Shown here: positions 12,889 through 22,349 of the stretch, one piece after another
Layout of the letters: each line of letters opens with the position of its first letter
How positions within the stretch are numbered: the first letter of the stretch is position 1
The notes under the pieces: model-generated
Seen by the model: the letters and a program-made list of their open reading frames with translations, nothing else
Databases searched by the model: none
What the model was told of the DNA's origin: nothing
Origin: Rachycentron canadum
Lineage: Eukaryota; Chordata; Actinopteri; Carangiformes; Rachycentridae
Assembly: GCA_038496675.1 (NCBI GenBank)
Contig: CM076653.1
Span: 11,625,668-11,689,667 of the forward strand
Reading direction: 5' to 3'
Length of the DNA stretch: 64,000 nt
Position numbers and translations under genes: made by a program

Positions 12889-15318
12889 TATGAATGTGCC
12901 TTTTCCGTGCGTGAGTGTGAGAGCAACAGTGTGAGAGTGGGCGCTCACCCTCCAGAAGTACTTGCGGTTGGCGTCTCGGGGGACGCTGTCAGCTGTGTAG
13001 ATTTCGCCGACCAGGGGACCGAAGCGAGTTCCTTTGGGGATGTACTCTTTGCTGCACACGCCAACCACCTGTGCAAAGACACACACACACACAGGCACGT
13101 TACACAGGAGGTCTTTGAAGTCTGTGGTTTGTGTTGTTGTTTTGTGTAATTTCATCAAAAAATGACACCAACTTTATTCATCTTCCTTTAAAACGCCAGA
13201 TGTGACGATGTGTGTGTGTGTGTGTGTTTTTGTGCCATTGTTGGCATCCATCAGCGACATGTCTAATTAAGTCTAATTGTATGTACAAATTCAGACTTAC
13301 AGACACACACTACTAAGCGCCTGTCAACAGAGACGGTGATTGATGAGTCAACTTCATGCTTCACTTCTCTACAGGAGTGTGTGTGTATATATGTTTTTGT
13401 GTGTGTGGAGAAAAACTGTAAAATCTCCTCTTTCAAATCTCTCTCTCTCTCGTCACACTTCCACTCACCGCCACATCAAACCAAAACCGCTGCTACTTTG
13501 CATGCTTCAGGAGGAAACATCCTCTTTTTTTGTTGATGTATTTTTAAATCCGATTCACTCAAAGAACAAAAAAAAAAAAAAAAAAAAAAAGAAAGAAAAA
13601 AAAAAGGAGGAGGAAGAGGAAGAAGAGAAAAGTGAGGGATTATGGGCCGACTCCAGCCGTGGATGATATTCGTGCAAAACCCACGCAAACAAACGCTTTT
13701 CCCAAACCCTCTTGTTCCCTGGTGACGTGGGAAATCCCCCTTTTCCCTCATCCCAGACATGAGTGTGTGTTTGTGTGTGTCTGTGAGTTTTTTTGACTTA
13801 TTAACAGGCTTTTACAATGCTCTCTCTCTCCCTCTCTACTTTGATCAGAGCCCAGCCTTTCCCTCCTTCCTCTCTCTCTTTGTCAGCTGATAGTGTATCA
13901 GCTCTCTCTCTCTCTTTCCCTCCTCATCTCTGTCTTCAGTTTCCCAGTTTCCTCTCTGATAAGCCCCTGATGAAAAAATCGATGTGATCAAACCTCTTTT
14001 CAAAGAAACAGTCAGAAGCGTCAAAGCTGCGACCCTTTGACCAGGTCCAGGTCTGGCAACAACCCGAGTCCAGATCCTGATCATTGAGGCTTGAAGCTCA
14101 AATCAAAGTCTCCAGATTCAGGTTGGTTGGTTGATGTAGTTGTTTTTTTCAAAGCCCTACAGGCCACCGTAGATTTAAGAGGTGAAGCTTGTGAGGGATC
14201 AAAGTTCGGGTCAAACCCCTGTGACTCAGTCATTCAGCGTTAACGTGAAGCCGCCTGATGAGATGCTGAACGCCGCCACCTGCCAGCAGGGGGCCGGTAC
14301 TGCAGGCGGTTTAATGACAACGGGTTCGATGGAGGATGATGACACACGCAGTGCAGGCCTTCATCATCACATCGCCTCAGACGATGAATGAGTTTTAATG
14401 GATGGGTATGAGCTGATGAAGACGCAGCCTAAACACACACTTCTGTTACAGTGTGTGGGAGTGTGTGTGTGTCTGTCTGTGTGAAAACTCTGCTCCGGGC
14501 GTTTCACACACCCTCGCACACAGATTCTTTTCTGTGTGTGTGTGAAACTTTACTACGAGACACGACCCCCTCTTCATTACATGACCCGCGTCTGACTCAT
14601 GTGTGTGTGTGTGTGTGTCTCTGTATGTACAGATGGTTTGTGTGTGTGTTTGTGTGTGCGTGCGTTGAGTCTGACCTCCTTGCTGTCAGCAGGGTGTTTG
14701 AAGGTCAGATTTCGGGGCAGCGACGCTTCGGCTCTGGTCGCGGTCGTCATCACAGCGTCACTGTCGGGCCCCGCCTCCCACGCCGTGTCCTTGACGATGT
14801 ACGTGCACTTCTCCTCAAACTCAGCCTCAGTCCACTGAGTCATGTCTGCCTCCTCCATCTCCATCTCCATGTCCATGTCCGTGTCTGTCATCGTCTCGGC
14901 CCTGTCTGAGCCGGAGCTGGTGGCGGTGGAGGCCATTTTGGGTCCGTGGTGCGAGTCGTCCTGCTCCATGGTGTGCGCCCCCTCACTGGTCAACATGGCC
15001 GAGCTATGAGAGGTCGCCTGGAGAAAGAGAGAAAGAGAAAGAGAGAGAGTTGAGTTTCTCTTTTCATTAACTTTAATCATAGGTTTCCATCAATAAACAA
15101 AAGTTAAAAATAAGAAAGAAAGAAAAAAAGGGGGGGAAAGGGAGATGTTAGAGGAAGAAGATAAGAAATAAAATGGATGAAAGAGAAAAAGGATGAAAAC
15201 GAAAGAAGATAAAAACTCAGAAAAAGGGATGAATAAAGAGAAAAAAGGTGGAGAGGAAGAACTGTGATTATTATATATGGTGACTCAAGAAGGAGGTGGG
15301 TCTGACTAATGCTGCTGT

Positions 15319-15351
<33 letters not shown>

Positions 15352-17591
15352 ACACATACACACACACACAGAAACAGACAGGAAACTGTCTTGTCAACTA
15401 TTTACAGAAACAATTAGAGAAGAAAACCCACATTCATTCATCCTTGACTCCAGAAATAATGATAATAATATTATAATATAATATTATTATTGTTTAACAT
15501 CATTGGAAAAAAAGATCTGTTGCCGTTATATTATTTCTTTCTGACTTAACGTGATTCCTGTTTGGATCTAAATCACAGCGTCGTCCTCTGATGAAGCTCC
15601 AGTTTTCGTTTCAAAACTCAGATGCAATGAGATTAAAAATGATTCAGTTTGTTTCCAGGCATCAAAATGAATCTTTCTTTCTTCATTTCCATTAAAAACC
15701 ACAAGGTGAATGAAGGGTTGAGACTTTGATCAGACGTGAGGGGGAAGAGGAACTGAGAGGAACTCCGCACGTGAAGCGACAGAAGAAAAGAAATGATGCT
15801 GGTGCGAATTCAGCTTTGTTTTAGAGAGAAAATTGGATTCATTTAACTTTAATTAGTTTGTGTGTTTGTCACTTTTTTCCTGAAGCAAAGAAACTTTTCA
15901 CGTTTCCTTTATTTGACTGATTTTTACGCAGAGAGAAAACAAGTTGTGAGTTTCTACGCAGAGGAGAAAGTTTGCTCGACGGCGTGAATGTGGTGGATTT
16001 AACCAGATTATGGACCTGAAATCTCCTGTATCCTTCCTCTGTGTCCTCCCTCTGTGTCCTTGCTGTGTGTCCTCCCTCCTCCCCGTCTCCCCCTTGGGGT
16101 TGAAGCCAGAGGAAGGAAATGCTGTCTGTGTCTGAATGAAGCTAAAATTGGAAGCAGAGTGGCACTGCAGCGGAACCGGCAAATCATCCCGACTCCCAGT
16201 TTATGTGTGTTAGTAATGGACGAGCAGGACAGGAGGAGGAGGGGTGGTGGTGATGAGGAAGGGAGCGCCAAAACTTTTCCATTTGGGGGGCCACAGCAGC
16301 GCAAACAAAACTTCAAACACGATCCCACCCAAGACAATCCCACACACACACACACACACGCACGCACACGCACACACACAAACGCACAGAGGCAGATATC
16401 CACACAGGGACAAACACACTGCTCGTCCCACGCAGGCGAGCGGAAAAGCAGCAGATCTTCAGTGACCGCACTCAGATCTGTGAATTCTTCTGCAGCCGCA
16501 AGAAAGAAAAACTCTCCAAAATAAAATAAAGAGAAACTCACACCTCATCTGGTTACTGACCAGAGGTGATTTTAAAAACATTTTCACAGTAAAAGCCTTT
16601 CAGGAGACAGACACAAGCAATTTACTGAGCGATGGGGTTCATTTTCTTGTCATTTTAACCATAATACTGTTGTTTGTGAGCTGTTGCAAAACACAAAGTT
16701 TTACTTTTATTAAAAACACGAATAACTGATAGAAGATTCATATTTACTTTGACATTAAAACTCAACAGACTGAAGCAAAATCACACTCAAAGTCTCATCT
16801 GAGCTGTAAAACTCTCCCCAACAGCGGCTGCACCTTCTCCCACAGAACAACAACATCTCCTTCTCTAATTTCACTTTTAAAAAAAAATGATCAGATCAGA
16901 TATGGAAATGTGTCTGAATATTTCACATCTCAGCAGAACTCAGAACCTTCTTTGCATAACAGCTGCAACATCGAGAACGAATAGTGAAACCAAGAACCAA
17001 GAAACAATTCACATCTCATTAAGACTAACTGAAAATATAAGAGCAGAGACTGCACACACACAGGAAATTTCAAAATAAGGTGCAATTTAAATAAGAGTTT
17101 AACCACCAATCAAGTGGGGGAATAAATAGGAAATCACCCTCAGCCGATTCTTAAATTTAAATCCTTATCTTCCTTATCAGACACGAATATTCACCTCTAA
17201 AAACAAAATAAAAACAAATTTAAAGTCTGCAAATTAAAAATACACTGAGCAAACTTAGACAAACGCCTCACAAAGTCTGAGGTAAAATAATCATTCGAAG
17301 CAGAATTCCCATAAAAATCTCGACAAATTAAAAAGTCAGAAATAAAAAGCGCTGTGGATTTCCAGCCAGAAACAAGCACCTCAAAGGCAACACAAATTAA
17401 AAGTGAATTCATTTGGATTCTTTTGATTTTTTGTTTTTTTTTTTTCCACACAATTTCTAAATTTAAAAAGCAGCTGAAATCTAATTTTAAGTTAAGTTTT
17501 TTTCTTCTTCTCCTTTTTCTGTGTTGTTCTGTCGGTTAAACAGAAGAAAAACAGGCGTACTCACCGTGTAACTTTGGTCCCATCCACACAT
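6144..17591 (-). CDS. prdm1: PR-domain zinc finger protein 1 (Blimp-1), seven coding exons
   Basis: Transcriptional repressor of the PRDM family. In vertebrates it drives terminal differentiation of B cells, and in fish it also acts in slow-muscle, neural-crest and fin/pharyngeal development; it works in the nucleus. Joining exons 17591-17565, 15017-14676, 13068-12949, 11731-11479, 8130-7082, 6972-6844 and 6728-6144 gives 2505 nt, 834 aa including no internal stop. Human PRDM1 is 825 aa. Domains: acidic D/E-M tract about residues 50-67, PR/SET domain about 108-245, Pro/Ser-rich linker about 249-570, zinc fingers at 581-603, 609-631, 637-659, 665-687 and 693-716 (the last is a CCHC variant), and a VKQE motif at 826-829 matching the sumoylation motif known near the human C-terminus. 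All introns are GT-AG. The start at 17591 is inferred; Met17 at 14996 is the alternative. The teleost a or b copy cannot be told apart here. Confidence 0.95.
6844..6972 (-). CDS. prdm1: prdm1 coding exon 6 (zinc fingers 1-3, part)
   Basis: Forty-three residues (598-640), phase 0. The acceptor is CCTCTTGCAG|GTT and the donor is CAG|GTGAGA (GT at 6843-6842). The exon completes finger 1 (HLRVH), contains all of finger 2 (FKCQTC…HLQKHYLVH) with the TGEKP-type linkers, and begins finger 3 (HECQ). The sequence is almost unchanged from mammalian PRDM1, as expected for the DNA-contacting fingers; fingers 1 and 2 are known to be the main ones for recognition of GAAAG-type sites. Confidence 0.97.
7082..8130 (-). 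CDS. prdm1: prdm1 coding exon 5 (Pro/Ser-rich region and start of zinc finger 1)
   Basis: The exon has 1049 nt, giving residues 248-597. The acceptor is TCTCTTCAG|AA (AG at 8132-8131) and the donor is AAG|GTGAGG (GT at 7081-7080). Most of it is low-complexity Pro/Ser/Gly/Tyr sequence, which in PRDM1 proteins is the region known to bind co-repressors. Family-specific blocks are TPSPSARSSPD, SSYPGYSPP, SPTAGTAPP and DEAMNL, then YPLKKQNGKIKYECNVC leading into finger 1. Finger 1 is split: its two cysteines are here and its two histidines are in exon 6. The GC-rich, CpG-containing composition differs from the AT-rich introns. Confidence 0.96.
8566..8604. repeat. (CA)n microsatellite
   Basis: About 19 uninterrupted CA units in the prdm1 intron; further short CA tracts follow at 8701-8720 and 8860-8883. 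Confidence 0.95.
9027..9081. repeat. (TG)27 microsatellite
   Basis: Uninterrupted TG tract in the prdm1 intron; a CA tract follows at 9150-9174. Confidence 0.95.
11267..11313. repeat. (CA)23 microsatellite
   Basis: Uninterrupted CA tract about 170 bp on the 5' (upstream-coordinate) side of the exon 4 donor; another CA tract lies at 11057-11101. Confidence 0.95.
11479..11731 (-). CDS. prdm1: prdm1 coding exon 4 (PR/SET domain, second half)
   Basis: The exon has 253 nt: 84 codons (164-247) plus one base of codon 248. The acceptor is CCTCCAG|ATC (AG at 11733-11732) and the donor is CTCA|GTAAGT (GT at 11478-11477). It holds the most conserved part of the PR domain: NWMRYVNPAHS, EQNLAACQNG, IYFYT and ELLVWYC. 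The single terminal A combines with AA of exon 5 to make a Lys codon, which confirms the phase. Confidence 0.96.
12000..12041. repeat. Perfect 18-bp-arm palindromic hairpin
   Basis: TTTGACTAATTCTTCACT with the loop ATAATA and a fully complementary right arm ending TTAGTCAAA. It lies in an AT-rich part of the prdm1 intron between coding exons 3 and 4. Confidence 0.85.
12625..12726. repeat. Long interrupted (TG)n microsatellite
   Basis: TG tract with GG and CG interruptions; a separate CA tract lies at 12489-12522 and a TG tract at 12857-12884, close to exon 3. Confidence 0.9.
12949..13068 (-). CDS. prdm1: prdm1 coding exon 3 (PR/SET domain, first half)
   Basis: Forty residues (124-163), phase 0 at both ends. 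The acceptor is TTTGCACAG|GTG (AG at 13070-13069) and the donor is AGG|GTGAGC (GT at 12948-12947). The exon carries the PR-domain motifs KEYIPKGTRFGPLVGEIY and RKYFWR, nearly identical to vertebrate PRDM1. PR domains are SET-related; PRDM1 itself is generally regarded as lacking strong intrinsic methyltransferase activity and as recruiting co-repressors. Confidence 0.95.
13069..14675 (-). other. prdm1 intron between coding exons 2 and 3
   Basis: 1.6 kb. It holds a poly-A run (13568-13590) followed by AG-rich sequence, a CT-rich segment (13815-13925) and a moderately GC-rich unique patch at 14180-14400 that includes a CTCF-like core at 14283-14294. Short TG tracts lie near the exon 2 end. Confidence 0.85.
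14283..14294 (+). promoter_or_regulatory. CTCF-like core motif in prdm1 intron
   Basis: CCAGCAGGGGGC fits the CTCF core CCASYAGRKGGC at every position and sits in a non-repetitive, GC-richer patch of the intron between coding exons 2 and 3. Motif match only. Confidence 0.45.
14676..15017 (-). CDS. prdm1: prdm1 coding exon 2 (acidic N-terminal region and start of PR domain)
   Basis: This exon gives 114 residues (10-123). The acceptor is a long pyrimidine tract ending CAG at 15020-15018. The donor is GAG|GTCAGA (GT at 14675-14674), which is non-optimal but falls where the human protein also joins (…EE|V). Recognisable blocks are the PRDM1 signature EEADMTQWTEAEFEEKCTYI at about residues 64-83 and RAEASLPRNL at about 104-113. 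An alternating Asp/Glu-Met tract (about 55-64) is encoded by imperfect 6-bp repeats (14851-14893). An internal ATG at 14996-14994 (Met17) is a plausible alternative start. Confidence 0.93.
15018..17564 (-). other. prdm1 intron between coding exons 1 and 2
   Basis: 2.55 kb, GTGAGT at the 5' end and a CT-rich tract plus CAG at the 3' end. It contains a CA tract (15318-15370), an AT-rich near-palindrome around 15460-15492, a GC-richer patch 16050-16500 with a CA tract, and AT-rich sequence 16560-17540. No coding signal was seen. Confidence 0.8.
17565..17591 (-). CDS. prdm1: prdm1 coding exon 1 (9 codons, candidate start)
   Basis: On the minus strand an ATG at 17591-17589 opens nine codons (MCGWDQSYT) ending exactly at a strong donor, ACG|GTGAGT (GT at 17564-17563). 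The phase-0 end joins exon 2 (GCG ACC TCT) in frame. An in-frame TGA lies five codons upstream of the ATG, so translation in this frame cannot begin further 5' in this exon. The exon is not homologous in any way I can recognise to the human N-terminus, and first exons of PRDM1 genes vary. The donor is convincing; the start is inference. If translation instead begins at Met17 in exon 2, this exon is 5' UTR. Confidence 0.55.
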
Positions 17592-17760
17592 AAGGACGAC
17601 CGGTCAGATCCCTGTATATGTGTGTGTGTGTGGGACAGGTGCAGTTCTCCCCCTCTGTCCTTCCTGCTCCGAGCGCTGATACTCCACACTGTTAAACTGT
17701 GTGTATGTGTGTGTGTGGGGGGTGTGTATGTATGTGACTCAGTGTCCTGTGTTCAACTGA
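17592..17760 (-). other. prdm1: Probable prdm1 5' UTR sequence upstream of exon 1 ATG
   Basis: Minus-strand sequence between a candidate acceptor (TTCCTTTTCTCAG, AG at 17762-17761) and the ATG at 17591. It includes an in-frame TGA and a short CA tract. No TATA box is obvious just upstream, though a CACCC/KLF-type GGGGTGTGGC lies near 17800. Either this is an internal exon spliced from a more distal promoter, or transcription starts near here; the sequence alone does not decide. Confidence 0.35.
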
Positions 17761-17986
17761 CTGAGAAAAGGAAGAACTCTCTGGCTAAGTTGGACAAGCC
17801 ACACCCCCCAAACCCTCCCTCCTTCCTCCTTGCTCCTCCTCCTCCTGGCTTTACACACACACACCCCCACCCCCCACCCCCCCAAAGTCCTCTCTCTCTC
17901 TCCTCACACACAAACACACACACACACACACACACACTTTTCTTTGCAAGGAAACAGCAGCAAGCGCTTTCACCTGAGGCCATGAG

Positions 17987-17989
<3 letters not shown>

Positions 17990-18027
<38 letters not shown>

Positions 18028-18140
18028 AAACACAACTTTTTTGCATAAAAAAGTTTTTCATTGATGATCATGGTGTGTATGTATATGTGTGTGTGTGTGG
18101 AGGGGGGGTGATAGCTTAAAAGGGGTAAACAACATATGTA

Positions 18141-18176
<36 letters not shown>

Positions 18177-18236
18177 GGGGGAAGTATTGAGTCACTGTCA
18201 CAGGATGTCCCGCTCCTCCAGGAAAACACACAGACA

Positions 18237-18273
<37 letters not shown>
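17990..18273. repeat. Cluster of CA and TG tracts upstream of prdm1
   Basis: CA 17990-18024, TG 18086-18099 and 18145-18174, CA 18239-18273: alternating strand polarity within 300 bp. It lies immediately upstream of the probable 5' UTR exon and is followed by a (CT)17 tract at 18424-18458. Confidence 0.9.
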
Positions 18274-18277
<4 letters not shown>

Positions 18278-18279
18278 GC

Positions 18280-18291
18280 CCTCTAGGGGGC
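18280..18291 (+). promoter_or_regulatory. CTCF-like core motif upstream of prdm1
   Basis: CCTCTAGGGGGC has one difference from the CTCF core CCASYAGRKGGC and lies about 0.5 kb upstream of the probable 5' UTR exon, next to a CA tract (18239-18273). Motif match only. Confidence 0.35.
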
Positions 18292-18421
18292 AGGACTGTT
18301 CTGCCCTGGCTGCTTTTACAAAGGAACCTTAAAGTCTCTCTCTCTCTTTCTTTGCCTTATTGTCGATGTCTCTCCACCCTCTCCCTGTTAAACTCTCTCC
18401 TTCTCCTTGCTTTCTCCATCC

Positions 18422-18461
<40 letters not shown>

Positions 18462-18499
18462 CTTTCTTCTTCTCTTCTTTCCCTCTCTCTTTTACTTTC

Positions 18500-19365
18500 T
18501 CTTTAAAACGACTTAATCTCATGTTGTGTTCACACTCTGCTGTGAATTAATGTTTGCAGAGATTGAAGTGAGGGGACAAGACTATACAAGGGAGGAACAA
18601 GAGGGAACAAGGACGTACTTTACCTCCTTCACTAACAGCTCAATCAAAGAAAGGTTGTTTCTTAAACTTCCAAACCAAGGACTTAGCTACTAAAGTAAAA
18701 ATTAGGGACCAACAAACTCCCAAACATCCTCAAAAACAACAGGGCTGTTACTTCAGTGAACTTGTTGTGGATTTTTTTTTTTTTTTTGCATCGTGATGTC
18801 TTTATGGATCAGTGACAAAACTTCAACATTGGAAAAGCAAAAAGGCCTGAGCCTCACCAACTACAAGACAATAAGTGATACTGTTCCTGTTACATCATAC
18901 TAGACACTTACATTTCCAAACACTGTCCAGATGTCAATGAACGCACCACAAGTTTTAGTCATGGTCATGACATCACAGTAAAACTTATCACTTCCTGTTG
19001 CGTCCGTTGTGTCGGAGATTTCAGTGTATTCTCTTTAATTGAATCAACTGTTAGTTTTATCCACATTTCCTCTCTAACGTCAGCTGATCATTTCTGATGC
19101 ATATCATAAAACACACTGTGACTGATGAAGCTACGTGAGGAGGCACAGTCATTGCAGAACAACACTGTAAAACACTGTTTGACAAACTCCACATTCAACA
19201 GGAGATTTGAAATGATTAACATACGAATACACTTTGAGAAAGGCTGGTTAAAAAATGTCACATCCACACAGCTGACGAAATAGGATTTTTTATGATTATT
19301 ATTTTTTCCTCCTTTTTCTTGTACTGAGAGGAAACAGCTCCAGTTTCTTTATCTCTCTTTGGTCG
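18500..19365. other. Upstream prdm1 flank, nothing recognised
   Basis: Unique AT-rich sequence between the CT tract and repeat R2 copy 1. Confidence 0.6.
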
Positions 19366-19369
19366 ACTC

Positions 19370-19942
19370 ACTTTATTCTTTGATACCACTTTGTTTTTAT
19401 TTCTAAAAATCTCTCCACATATTCAGAATCAGCTCAACCTCAGCTAGTTATATATGTGTCTCAATAAAGACTCAATAAAGATAGTAGCTCAGAGAACAAG
19501 AGGAAATAAAATCACACGGTGAATTTCTCCTTATTTTCTAGATAAAAACCCTGTAAACCAGAATAACCAAAGACAACTTCAACACAGAAAGTTCCACACA
19601 TGTGTTTGTGTTGTTCTAGAGCTGATTTGAAGTTTCTCTCTTTATCTGATCTGAGTTCTGCTCATTCTTTGGAGCAGTAATGATGAAAAATCAGCTCCAA
19701 AGCCTCTAATGCTCTAAATATCTTATTGTCCATGTCTCTCTGTCTTTATTCTGTCACTACAATAAACTCAGAGCAACTTCTCCTCACTCTGAGATCAGAA
19801 AAATACAGGATTGATCCCATTGACTTTGGCTACAAGCAGCTGACAGCTAGGCCTCTGAAGGAGACACTCTGATTGGCTGTGACATCACCCACTGGAGCCA
19901 ATAGGAGTGTCCCATGTAGAGACGTGACTCTAGACGTCTCTA
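19370..19942 (+). repeat. Roughly 600-bp dispersed repeat family R2, copy 1
   Basis: Shares long near-identical stretches with 47935-48545, among them CAGCTCCAAAGCCTCTAATG, CTCACTCTGAGATCAGAAAA, GCTACAAGCAGCTGACAGCT and GATTGGCTGTGACATCACCC, ending GTGACTCTAGAC. No open reading frame of any length. The near-identity suggests fairly recent spread. Confidence 0.85.
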
Positions 19943-20029
19943 TCAAAGATGGAGGATGAGAATGGATGGATAAACACACAGAAGTAAAGCAGCAAAGCTC
20001 CAGTCAAAGGCTCGGACCATAGATTGGAT

Positions 20030-20225
20030 ATAAAAGTGCACATAGAAATTCAGATCCACCCCCCTCACTCCTCCTCAGCTCCTCCTCCTCCTCTAAATAT
20101 TGTTTCTTCTGGTTTAAAAAAAAAAAAAAAAAAAAAGAAAAAACAAGATGGCGACGGCCAGATAACAAACTGGAGGCTTCAAAAACAGCAGCTCACGGGG
20201 GTTGATACTTGGGTCAGACTCATCC
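20030..20225 (-). repeat. Dispersed repeat family R1, partial copy
   Basis: Shares the CTCCTCCTCAGCTCCTCCTC segment, the TTTCTTCTGGTTT plus poly-A run (20116-20134) and CAAGATGGCGACGGCC with other copies, in reverse orientation to 3880-4020. The AAGATGGCG block is also in the 28036-28140 copy and looks like a YY1 site. Confidence 0.65.
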
Positions 20226-20229
20226 AACA

Positions 20230-21300
20230 GTACATTTTTTAATTTCTACATAAAATGAAAAAGCCCTATACAAGATCAAATGTTCTCAAATCAAATTTAA
20301 CAGATGAGCACAGAAAAAGCTCTCACTCTCTCGCTGTTTTTACAAAAGCTCACTAACACTGGAAATTCCCGTCTAATTGTCGTCCCCCCCGACTCCCTCA
20401 ATTTACCTCCTACTCACTTGCCTTCCCTCTCTCCTCCAGGCCTTTGATTTGCTCACTGGTATTTAGAAAAATGATTTTCCACACTGATTCTCTCTCTCTC
20501 GCTCTCTTCACTTCGGCGACGCCTCCCAAGTACAAAATAAACTGAAAAAGTCCCCGTTCGTTTCTTTCAGCATGTTTTCATTCGTGATGTCCTTTGTGTT
20601 TTTCATTAACTATTTTTTCACCAGAAAAAAAAATCCACAGAAAAATAAAATCAGAACCCGATCAGAGGAATGAAATTACAAAGACGATCGAAAATGAATC
20701 TGAACGTGTTTAAATTTGAAAAACTAAACGCCCAAATGAAAGAAAACAAAAAATAAGAGTTTGTGGAATGAAATTGACACTAAAGATCAAACTAAAAAAA
20801 TATATACATAAATCTTGTTTTCTGATTCAAATCAACCGTTTTGACATTTAAATAAATATATGTATTTTCATGCAATGATTCTTTTAACTGTATTTTTCTA
20901 ATCTAAATGAGTGAATTTTTCACCGTGCTTGAAAACAGTAATGATTCTTCCTCTTCTTAATAAATTCTCAATAAAAGGCACCTTTATATCTCCACGTGCT
21001 TCCTGACTTCAACGTTAAAAACTTGACTCAGGCGGAGGGAAAGACGACCTGAGCCCGTGGTGTCAGCAGGAGTCTGACAACCATCAGCGTCAGCCTTCAG
21101 AAAGCTAAATGAGTCTGCGTCCGTTTGTGTTTTCTTTTCTTCCTCTAATGAAGAACAATGATCAGGAAAAGAAAACAAGCAACAGGAAGAAGAGAAGAAG
21201 AAGAAGAGAGAGAGAGGGAGACAGGACCTCCCTCTCTCTCTCTGGTGACAGAGGGTCTGACCACATCACTCGCTGCCTACTGCTTCCTGCCAACGGACGA
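20230..21300. other. Non-coding, nothing recognised
   Basis: AT-rich unique sequence; a short minus-strand frame at 20984-21178 lacks any domain. Confidence 0.6.
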
Positions 21301-21304
21301 CCCT

Positions 21305-21305
<1 letters not shown>

Positions 21306-21358
<53 letters not shown>
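21306..21358. repeat. (CA)26 microsatellite
   Basis: Uninterrupted CA tract, preceded by an AG/CT-rich purine-pyrimidine segment (21190-21245). Confidence 0.95.
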
Positions 21359-21359
<1 letters not shown>

Positions 21360-21904
21360 CTGCAGATCTGTCCCACAGCTGTCGGACATGTTGATGCTTT
21401 GCAGCTAAGCAATTCCTCCCACTGCAAAACAACCAGACTTAAAGCACACATGCCCGATAGCACATCGCTCGACTGCAATGAGCATGGACCCATGTGCACG
21501 TGCACGCGCGCACACATTCACACACACACACACATATATATATATACATATCATTATACATTCATGTGCAAGTGTTTTGCATGATCAATAAGTTAGGAGG
21601 GGGTGTAAATGCCTGACAGTGACAGCGCTTTCAAGTTAGCACATGTTTCCCATTTGCATGAGAAGAGTCCACATGAATGACCAACTCCAGTGGTATTTTT
21701 AGCCACTCACTGTAGTTTTCTAACACTTATGTAGCCTATAGAGGTTGATCACGATTTTCTCGACCTTTTCCTTCAAGCTGTTCTGATTATTTTGCATAAA
21801 TATGGGAAACTCTGCAATGTGCACGTAGCCACCGGCGGCTATATCAGCACTTCAAGGCAGTAGATCTCAAGGATGAAACCACCTCAGGTGCAGGTGCATC
21901 AGAA

Positions 21905-22345
21905 GCTCATTTTCCACCGGTCATAAAACATTTTGTTGGCGATGGAAAAGGCTACAGTCAGTGTTCAGACCCAGGTGAAATGACACAGGTATTTATTGGC
22001 TCCAATCAGCATTAATGTAAATGCAACACCCGGGTGAAGCTGCTAATATTAGCTCCTTCTCCTCCTGCAGCGTCCCTCAGGGCACAGACATGACCCGTCA
22101 CCTGTGCCCTGTGAGCTGAAGGTCCAAACTAACCGAAAAAAATGTAAAAACTTTTTCAGGAGAACCAACCCGGACAGGACCAACACATCAACCCGAACAG
22201 CAGCACATGGCACCCTGACAAACAATGATGGAGTCACAACCAGTTGCCTTGATTTGGGTTTTATCGGCCTCAACTACCAGCGGTGAAAGTCACACAAAGC
22301 ATCTTTTCCACTGGTCAAAAATCCTGCTAACATCAGGCATTGCTG
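21905..22345 (+). repeat. Family R4 with TTTTCCACTGGTCAAAAA-type end (two pieces)
   Basis: The first piece, from 21909, has TTTTCCACCGGTCATAAAAC, then GGCGATGGAAAAGGCTACAG and TATTTATTGGCTCCAATCAG. A second start lies at 22300 (TCTTTTCCACTGGTCAAAAA). Related sequences occur at 32397-32470, 44377-44530, 61080-61230 and 63495-63660. Confidence 0.55.
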
Positions 22346-22349
22346 TCTT

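Larger units (their letters stand above)
11732..12948 (-). other. prdm1 intron between coding exons 3 and 4
   Basis: 1.2 kb, AT-rich (11760-12190), with a perfect palindromic hairpin at 12000-12041 and long CA/TG tracts at 12489-12522, 12659-12726 and 12857-12884. Ends are GTGAGC and CCTCCAG. Confidence 0.85.
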
